From Eleusine coracana subsp. coracana (taxonomy: Eukaryota; Streptophyta; Magnoliopsida; Poales; Poaceae), in the NCBI GenBank assembly GCA_032690845.1, contig CM064424.1, positions 44,529,511 through 44,593,510 on the forward strand: DNA of 64,000 nucleotides, read 5' to 3'. Position 1 is the stretch's first letter; every line of letters starts with the position of its first letter. Below are positions 57,641-64,000 of the stretch, piece by piece. The notes under the pieces were generated by a model. It made no database searches. It was not told where the DNA came from and was given only the letters and a program-made list of their open reading frames with translations. The translations under genes and the position numbers were made by a program.

Positions 57641-58711
57641 TTTTTATGAGAAAATCTCTGACCCCCAAATATATGTCCATGTGTCATGTTGCTCCTCTTG
57701 CTTGTTCCACTAATGAATGGAGTCCATAAGCTCAACAAGATGATACGAGGTAGTCATTGACATGGGCAATTCAAAAATTCGGCCATAGTTAGACAGAAGA
57801 CTCATGAACCTCTTGACTGAAAAGGAGAAAGATTTTGGTAGAGCTATTGCAAAGATCCAAAGTCCCAAATGTCTCTACAGAACATGGTAGTGTCCTAGCT
57901 CCAACAACGGGTTTTTGCATATCCTCTAAAATCATCAAATAAGTTACAAAGAGCACGCCATTAAAAGGATCCTTTAGAACTTTTGGCTTGAGGAGCATGA
58001 GGTAGTGAGTAGTAGACTTTCTAAATGAGGTCAACCCAATGTACATCAGCCTGCTTGTTGAAAAATTTGTGCAAGTGCTTCAACAAGAGTGCCTTGCACA
58101 TCAATATTAATAATACCTAGGCCTCCTTGACTTTTAAGTCCTTGAACCTTATGCCATGCAGTTAAGCAGATACTGTTAAGATCAGATCCTCACCAGAGAC
58201 AATGTCGATGATATTTGTCAAATTGCTCCATAAATGTTATAGGTAGGCAAACAACATACATGACATATGTGGGTAAGGCCAAAAGCATTTAGTTGTGAAG
58301 TGTGAGTCTTCCTACATATGAAGTGAAAGGAGTGATTCCCATAGGACGTCTCCCAATCCTTATTACCACTGGCAATAGGTCCTAGATCAGTGGCTTGGTC
58401 GTGCCTAAGTGCACACCAAGATATCTGATGGGCATTGATGGAACATTATACCCTAAGGTCCCAGCTTAGTTCTGAGCTTTCTCATCATTGACATTGATAG
58501 CCACCAAGTAGGAGTTGCTGCAATTCACCTTCAAGCTTGTGAACATTGCAAAAGTGTGTAGAAGTCTTTTGAGGCAAAAAAGTTGTTGTGCATCTATCGA
58601 CATAATCAACAGTGTGTCATCAGCGTATTGCACTATGGGAAAGTCCTGCCCTTATGAAGATCTAAGTTGCAGCGAGACGAGGCCTCTCTGACGTGCCTCA
58701 TTAATCTTACT
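57641..58711 (-). pseudogene. LINE ORF2 middle part, heavily decayed
   Basis: The region lies between the RT core and zf-RVT and is collinear with LINE ORF2, but stops in all frames leave only short segments, such as 58046-57789. I assign it by position. Confidence 0.5.
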
Positions 58712-59425
58712 CTACAGGTAATTAGCAGCTAACACAAAAATCAAAGGTGACAAGGGGTCTCCCTGCCGAACCCCTTGTTGGCAGTGTATTGTCTTGTCAG
58801 GTACACCATTTGGTAAAACTTTGGTTGTGTCAAAAGAAAGGATCGAGTGCACCCAACACTTGTTTGAAAATCCCTTATGCATAAGCATTGCTATTATAAC
58901 CTCATGCTCCAACTTATCAAAGGCTTCTCTAAAATCCAATTTGAGAATAACTATCTCCCTCTTTGATGAATAACTAAGATGCAAGTATTGAAATGCCCAG
59001 GCCAAATAATCTTGAACTGTCTGAATCTTTATGAAGTCGTACTGGTTTTTATGAACTAGGAAACATATTACTTTTTGCACTTTATTAGCAAGAAGCATAC
59101 TAACAATATTCACTGGTCCTCCAAGCAACAATATTTGCTGATAGTCATTCACTATCTCTAGAGAGGATGATTTAGGCACCAACGTGATGAGAGACTAATT
59201 CGCACTTCTAATGTCTAGTTGCCCTTGATAGAAACCTTCACAAAGTGTGTAAAAATCATTCTTAATATTGGCTAGTACCATTTTATGAACATGCCATTGA
59301 AACCATCCGGCGTTGGGACTTTATTAGTGGGCATCTTTTAACTAGCAAATCAATTTCCTCTCATGTGAATGGACTATCTAGATCAGATAAATCCACCAGA
59401 GGGATCAGAGAGGCCAAGTCGAATT
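58712..59425 (-). pseudogene. LINE reverse transcriptase
   Basis: Segment 59182-58712 encodes LLANKVQKVICFLVHKNQYD, ILKLDFREAFDKLEHE and GVRQGDPLSPLIFVLA, RT motifs 2 to 5 of plant L1 elements. The catalytic YADD box would lie further downstream in the decayed part. Upstream, frame-shifted pieces down from about 59425 give the motif-1 area (TPDGFNGMF). It would have primed copying from nicked DNA. Confidence 0.8.
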
Positions 59426-59611
59426 CTATGTGAGTGCATTTAGATTGCCCAAGACAATCCTTAAAATAGTTTGACAAGGGCATCCCGACCACACTGGTAA
59501 ATGGTGACCAACATAACATAAACCAAGAGCTTGGTCATGCAACCACTGATTAAACCAAGAAATGTGTTCATGTAAATGATGGTCTAAGATTTGGAGCTGT
59601 TGGACCAAGAG

Positions 59612-59788
59612 AAGAGTTAGTAATACCACTACAAGGACCGATTACAAGAAGTCGTGCAAAAAAACAAGATGTGAACTCTCTCCTTACTGAATTTATATCA
59701 AATACAAATGAGAATTTTATACTGCCTAGAAGCTCTACACTCATCTTGCTAAGGTTGATGCATGAAGGATGTGCTGCTGGACTAGAAT
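59612..59788 (+). pseudogene. Gypsy pol C-terminal tail in element H
   Basis: The plus strand reads GPITRSRAKKQDVNSLL, then NENFILPRSSTLILL and a stop at about 59788. This is the tail seen at the end of integrase in several grass gypsy families (compare GPMTRACARRLNLEV in element E). The start is arbitrary because upstream sequence is lost. Confidence 0.6.
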
Positions 59789-60582
59789 AGATGAGTTACA
59801 TCAACAAGGAGATGGGTTACACCAAAGCTAATTCAATACCGAGTCTACTGGCACAAGCCTCAACTTCTAGAAGCAATGTGCATGAATTCACCGTTCATGA
59901 TGCACATGCATTGAAAAATATTGAAGTCTACTTTCACCACCAACAAACAGCTCGTCATTTCCACTTCTCATTAACAAGTAATGACCATTTTACTGAAGAC
60001 TGACAAGAAGGTCGAAAGCCACACGAGACCTCTCGGGATTGGTAGTTTTCACACCTTTCAAGTGCTTTACTTCACAAATAAGTTACTTATCATCCACACC
60101 TAGCTAGGTGGGGTGGTATCTAAGGCAAACTCAGACAAATTATTGATCAAGAAATCCACCATTTGGTGTTCCAGCTAAGAGCTGAGTGACTTACCTCAAA
60201 TTTCTTGTGATCTTCTACATAGCTTGTGAGAGACTGATTTGTTGGTATACGCAAAGGTTCTCAATGGGCCCCCTAGTTCATGCTCTATAGTTTCCAGCTC
60301 AGCAGCACCATTTTGTGCAGATTATTTCTAGTCTATGAGTCAAAGCCCATCAAGTCTTTGGTGCCTCTCGCCCTGTTGCTTGGTTGCAACGTACATTAGT
60401 TAGGTCTAAAGCTACCTGGATTGCACTCTTGAGTTCGTGAGATCGAGTCAAGTCCAAGGATTCGGTACCTCTCTCATGTTATGGTGCCTCTCTCATGTTA
60501 CCTTGGCTGTTTTTAGCTAGTTGACCCCTTAGCGTATCTACTGCCCTGAAGATTGGGCCAATCCCCGGGTTTCCCCCTATCA
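59789..60582 (+). repeat. LTR-like part of element H
   Basis: It ends cctatca just before the primer site. The left edge is not defined. It contains no ORF. Confidence 0.4.
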
Positions 60583-60584
60583 TT

Positions 60585-60596
60585 TGGTATCAGATT
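60585..60596 (+). other. Primer binding site of element H, iMet-like
   Basis: TGGTATCAGATT matches TGGTATCAGAGC at the first ten bases. Confidence 0.6.
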
Positions 60597-61023
60597 TGAG
60601 TTGCCATGGTAGGAACCAACCCTATATCATCCCCTAGTTAATCACCTTTTTATTATTTGTCACGTCATGGTTCATGACATTGGATTTTCAGTACTACAAG
60701 CCTTCCTTGTTCAGCCATCCAAGCTCCACATAATAGTGACATCAGACCCCTCGACTCATAAACCATTGAACTTCTTAATCACAATTTCGGTGCTACTATA
60801 TGAGCGCACTCACACTCTTTGATAACACGTAAGAATTTTGGTGAGTAAGATGTAAGGTTGTGAGTTTTCCACAAATAAATTTGTTCCACATTTGTATATT
60901 TTTGTCCATTACTTTGACATGGCAAGATCTGATTCAAGTGTTCATGGGCAAAACCATGATGAAGATGGACCGTACTCGCTCCATACAAGATGCAATGGCT
61001 CGCTGATAGTGGTGCAATGCGAC

Positions 61024-61183
61024 TAAATAATATGGTGACTGTGGAGTTCTCGGTTGGGAAATATCATGACCAGGTGGAGTGTAATGTGGTCCCAATGCAA
61101 TCATGCCAATTGCTTTCAGGGCAAACCTTGGTTACATGATCGTGATGCTCAAATATGTGGTCGTTCTAACAAAGTTGTCCTCA
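61024..61183 (+). pseudogene. Protease fragment of element H
   Basis: Two frames give VEFSVGKYHDQVECNVVPMQ and then LHDRDAQICGRSNKVVLM. This matches the C-terminal half of the gypsy protease in element E (DSVDCDVIPMQACSLLLGR, then HHGRSNKYTFM). A frameshift lies near 61125. Confidence 0.65.
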
Positions 61184-61408
61184 TGTACAGACCCTATTAC
61201 AAATTTATTCTGACCAAACTCAGTCAGGACTCTTAAACAAACTGACTAGGTTTATTCCTAAATAAAATGTAAACTAATACATAGAAAAAGATAAAATAAC
61301 CCCACATGGGTCCACTTTTCTTCCTTTCGGCCGTTGGGCTCGTTGACTTTGGCTGATTCCGACTCGACGCAGCTGATCACTGGGCCCGGATAAATTCTGG
61401 TGCCAACA
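61184..61408 (-). repeat. 3' LTR of element I (about 225 bp, boundaries inferred)
   Basis: Sense strand TGTTGGCACC at 61408 is next to the G tract. I set the other end at TGTACAGACC (61184), where the protease of H stops matching. The LTR is short for this lineage, so it may be truncated by a deletion. Confidence 0.5.
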
Positions 61409-61412
61409 CATG

Positions 61413-61440
61413 CCCCCCCCCCCCCCCCCCCCCCCCCCCC
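61413..61440 (-). other. 28-G homopolymer at the polypurine tract of element I
   Basis: A pure run of 28 C on the plus strand lies four bases from the LTR start. It stands where the polypurine tract is expected and is unusually long. Length errors in sequencing are possible. Confidence 0.7.
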
Positions 61441-62385
61441 GAGTTCGGGGTATGAAATTCTTCATGCACTGGATTTCATCTCCTTGTTTTTCACGTGCTC
61501 TTAATGCACATACAGTCACCCAGGAATCATCCACCACTAAATTTTGTCTTTTAGTATACCTCCATCCACTCGTAACCCTTTTAATTGCAGCCCACTACTT
61601 TTCTGTGCTGCCTCGACTGCTGGTCTTTACTTTTTGACCGTCTTTGTTCTTATCTTTTCCCCACAAACTTCACCGATTCTTATTCTTTCAATTAATGTGG
61701 AGCGGCGTTTGGACTCCTCAAAGGTCAAGTCCGGTTCCTATAAATAGCTCCTTCCTCCAGCCTCTCCTTCTCATCTTGACATCTTCAACCATAGGACTTT
61801 TGCTGAGAGCTCTGATGGAGAAATAGCATCTATCTCCGAATCTGCTAAGTGTATTATGGCGAATACTCTTTGCCTCTTCTGCCCCTAGAGTGATCCTTTC
61901 AATCCAAAGTTTGCAGCTGTCCCCGCCCAGATGCCGACCTGCTAATTCTTCTGCCCCTGTATATCAGCACGGGTGTCTAGAATGGCATCGGCAAAGCGGC
62001 CCTCTCTTCCTCTTGTCCGTCGGGTGATTTCTGATGACACTGCCAATCTTGTAGGGGAAGCGGAGGAAGCTGCTATCGCATCTTTTCCTTCTTCTATATA
62101 CTTTCTTTTATGTGCTTGGTATTTTATTAATTACATCTTCATCCCCTAGCTGTCATAGAAGAATAGGTCTGCCCGAAATTGATAACCTGCAAGGTAATCG
62201 TCATGTCTCCCTCCTTTAAAGTTGTCTATAATCGATGAAAACCTCTCTGGTTATATACTTTATCTTCATAAGCTTCCTGCTAAGGATGATATTCCTGATA
62301 TCGACCATCTCAAGTCAATGCATCACCATCGGCTCCTGCCACTTAAACGCGATACTCAAAATATTGATTATTACCGGCAGTGAAA
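61441..62385 (+). other. Post-integrase region of element I with an antisense promoter-like site
   Basis: No sense-strand ORF is present. On the plus strand a TATA box (61739-61747) is followed by a CT-rich leader and, at 61984, an ATG opening about 55 codons (MASAKRPSLPLVRRVISDD). Tat elements often keep an extra, sometimes antisense, gene here. The frame is too short and broken to be sure. Confidence 0.4.
61739..61747 (+). promoter_or_regulatory. TATA box, antisense to element I
   Basis: TATAAATAG is a consensus plant TATA box followed by a CT-rich stretch of about 50 bases, as at plant core promoters. Confidence 0.5.
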
Positions 62386-63576
62386 TTACGAGTCGCTCCA
62401 AACACTCGGATGATAATTTTTCAAATATTTTCCATTAATTGCTCTCCAAAACTCCTCTTCATCCAATCCCTGTAAAAAATAAGCGTTCCCTGGTGCACAT
62501 CGGCTCACTTTGAATGGACCCTCCCATGTTGGCGACCATTTTCCAAAACGATTATCTTTAGAGTCGATGGGCATAATTAACTTCCAGATGAGATCCCCCT
62601 CTGAAAAACTCTTGGGTACCACCTTTTTATTATAAAATCGGGACACACGAGCCTTATTCTCTTGAATTCTTTCTAAGGCCCTCATCCGATGTTGCAGTAC
62701 ATCTTCTAATTCATCCAACAAAATTTGCCTGTAATCATCGGCTGTCAACTAATCTTGCATCTCTGTTCTCCTGGACCCCAGATTTGTTTCCCATGGTAAA
62801 ACTGCTTCATGCCCATAAACTAACTGATAAGGTGGTACCTTTATCGATCCATGACAAGCCATCATGTACGCCCATAAAGACTCAGCCAATGTCATATGCC
62901 ACTTCTTAGGTTGTTCATCTATCTTCCTCTTAATCAACATAATCAAACACTTGTTAGATGCTTCTGCTTGACCATTGGCTTGAGCATAATACGGTGATGA
63001 ATTCAAAAGCTTGATTCCCATAATATTAGCAAAGCTTTGAAACTCTTTTCAAGTGAATACAGAACCCTGGTTAGTGGTAATAGTCTGCGGTACACCAAAT
63101 CTGTATATAATATGCCCCTTCACAAAGTTGATCACATCACCAGTAGTAACATTCTTCAGAGGCACCACTTCGACCCACTTTGTGAAGTAATCTGTAGCTG
63201 CTAGAATATATTTATGACCTTTGCTTGATGCTGGATAAATTTGGCCAATCATATCCATACCCCAACCTCTAAAAGGTAATGGCTTAATGATTGGATTCAT
63301 AGCCGATGCCGGTGCTCTCTGAATTGCTCCAAACTTTTGACAATCCTAACACCCTCTATAATACTTAAAGCAGTCTTCCAGCATGGTAGCCCAATAATAT
63401 CTAGTCCTCTTAAGAAACCATCTCATCTTATGGGCAGATTGATGCGTGCCGTATATTCCTTCTTGTACTTCACACATAAAAACTTTGGCTTCTTCTTGAT
63501 TTAAACATCTCAGCAAGATACCATCAATTGTCCGATAGTAAAGCTTTTCTTCTAATAGAACATACCTCAAGGCCAT
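62386..63576 (-). pseudogene. Integrase of element I, one frame with three internal stops
   Basis: A single frame carries the zinc module (GTHQSAHKMRWFLKRTRYYW; Cys, stop, Asp-Cys at about 63346). The core has RGWGMDMIG and TITTNQGSVF, in which the second catalytic Asp is Asn, then YYAQANGQAEASNK with the Glu. The C-terminal part has ARVSRFYNKKVVPKSF and WEGPFKV. Stops lie just below 63346, 63049 and 62749. It is doubly dead, by stops and by loss of the catalytic residue. Confidence 0.85.
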
Positions 63577-63597
63577 ATATCAAACTTTCCAAGGAGT

Positions 63598-63966
63598 TCA
63601 TTGATTTTGGTCCTTGAGATATTGTACAATCTTGAATCTCCAATCTTCTTCAACGACATCAGCTATATCACCAATAACTTCATTAGTGTTCAATTGATAA
63701 CCCGAAGCCTTTTGTGCTAGATCATTTGCTTCCATATTTTGTTCTCTTGAGACATGCTTGAATCTCACTGTCTTGAAGTATTGCAACATGTCTTGATACT
63801 CGGCATAAAATATTCTTAACATATAATCCTTGCATTCAAATTCTCCTGCTAGCTGCCCGAGCATCAGTAATGAATCTCCCACGACTTCAACACAATCGAC
63901 TCCAGCTTCCTTCAACATCTGTAATCCCTTAAGCACGGCTCTATATTCAACTTGGTTATTAGTCAA
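63598..63966 (-). pseudogene. Second (Tat-type) RNase H of element I
   Basis: MTNNQVEYRAVLKGLQML, VEVVGDSLLMLGQLAGEFEC and HVSREQNMEANDLAQKASG match the additional archaeal-type RNase H domain of Tat elements, with the acidic residues Glu, Asp and Asp in place. It is in the same frame as integrase, with a stop between at 63598. The start lies further right. Confidence 0.8.
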
Positions 63967-64000
63967 TACCTCGATAGTAAATGCAAACTCAAATCTTGCG

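Larger units (their letters stand above)
57026..59597 (-). mobile_element. L1-type LINE, 5'-truncated and decayed
   Basis: The 3' end has the plant L1 look: agcaggggactcccttct followed by a short A tail (T run 57026-57032 on the plus strand). Reading upstream are the zf-RVT module, RT and the linker before RT, all in minus-strand order. The endonuclease and ORF1 are absent, as is usual for 5'-truncated copies. The boundary near 59597 is where gypsy-type sequence H begins. Confidence 0.8.
59600..61183 (+). mobile_element. Element H: plus-strand Ty3/gypsy relic
   Basis: It starts with a pol-tail sequence, passes into an LTR-like stretch with an iMet-like primer site, then a decayed gag region and part of a protease, and is cut off by the LTR of element I. 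The pol tail lying in or before an LTR recalls the CRM and related clades. No second LTR is present. Confidence 0.55.
61184..64000 (-). mobile_element. Element I: Tat-type Ty3/gypsy, 3' half, runs off the window
   Basis: The minus strand has an extra RNase H of the Tat type, integrase without a chromodomain, a 0.9-kb region with no sense ORF, a G-rich tract and an LTR starting TGTTGGCACC. This order, with a long non-pol region after integrase, is characteristic of Tat lineages as I know them. Gag, protease and RT lie to the right, outside the window. Confidence 0.75.

Noticed and set aside
61054..61236. 60-codon ORF as an intact small gene
   Set aside because: Its first third is in the wrong frame for the protease match and its last third lies in the LTR of element I.

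Overview
This window is plant repeat DNA. Everything I can identify in it is a transposable element or a fragment of one, and I find no host gene, tRNA or rRNA gene. The element types (Tekay-, CRM-, Athila- and Tat-like Ty3/gypsy, SIRE-like Ty1/copia with iMet primer sites, and a plant L1-type LINE) and their protein style point to a grass (Poaceae), plausibly a panicoid. That is inference from family resemblance; no host gene is available to test it. A CRM-clade element hints at a centromeric or pericentromeric position but does not prove it.

Layout. Positions 1-39926 read best as ONE minus-strand SIRE-like copia element (D) without pol, split by three later insertions: (B) a Ty3/gypsy Tekay-type chromovirus with 3.9-kb LTRs at 108-14723, inside D's 3' LTR; (A) a plus-strand, coding-free Athila-like element with 1.9-kb LTRs at 16639-25293, inside D's accessory ORF; and (E) a CRM-clade gypsy element at 31402-39156, flanked by a perfect ccaac duplication, inside D's 5' LTR. 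After 51 bp comes a second copy of the same copia family (F, 39978-56043, LTRs of about 1.68 kb, flanks acaac/acgac). F is split by a plus-strand, pol-truncated copia element of a related family (G, 45901-51741). The tail holds an LTR-like block with a TATA box (56076-56479), a minus-strand LINE (57026 to about 59597), a plus-strand gypsy relic (H, about 59600-61183) and the 3' half of a minus-strand Tat-type gypsy element (I, 61184-64000 and beyond).

How the parts relate. D and F share an unusual design: LTR, iMet primer site, gag with two zinc knuckles, a non-coding spacer, then (with no protease, integrase or RT) a GC-rich leader, a predicted 402-nt leader intron and a long accessory ORF before the polypurine tract. 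They would need an autonomous relative such as the ancestor of G for pol functions. Nearly all genes are broken by stops or frameshifts; the best preserved is the 737-codon RNase H-integrase frame of E, with its catalytic acidic residues in place.

The most striking unexplained signal is a pair of quasi-palindromes repeated with a centre-to-centre spacing of about 21 nt. The copia family uses GACCGGACNGTCCGGTC and the unrelated Athila-like element uses GCGCCGATCGGCGC. In the copia family the pairs lie both in the LTRs and just upstream of the internal GC-rich leader of the accessory ORF. All alignments, counts and coordinates were made by eye.
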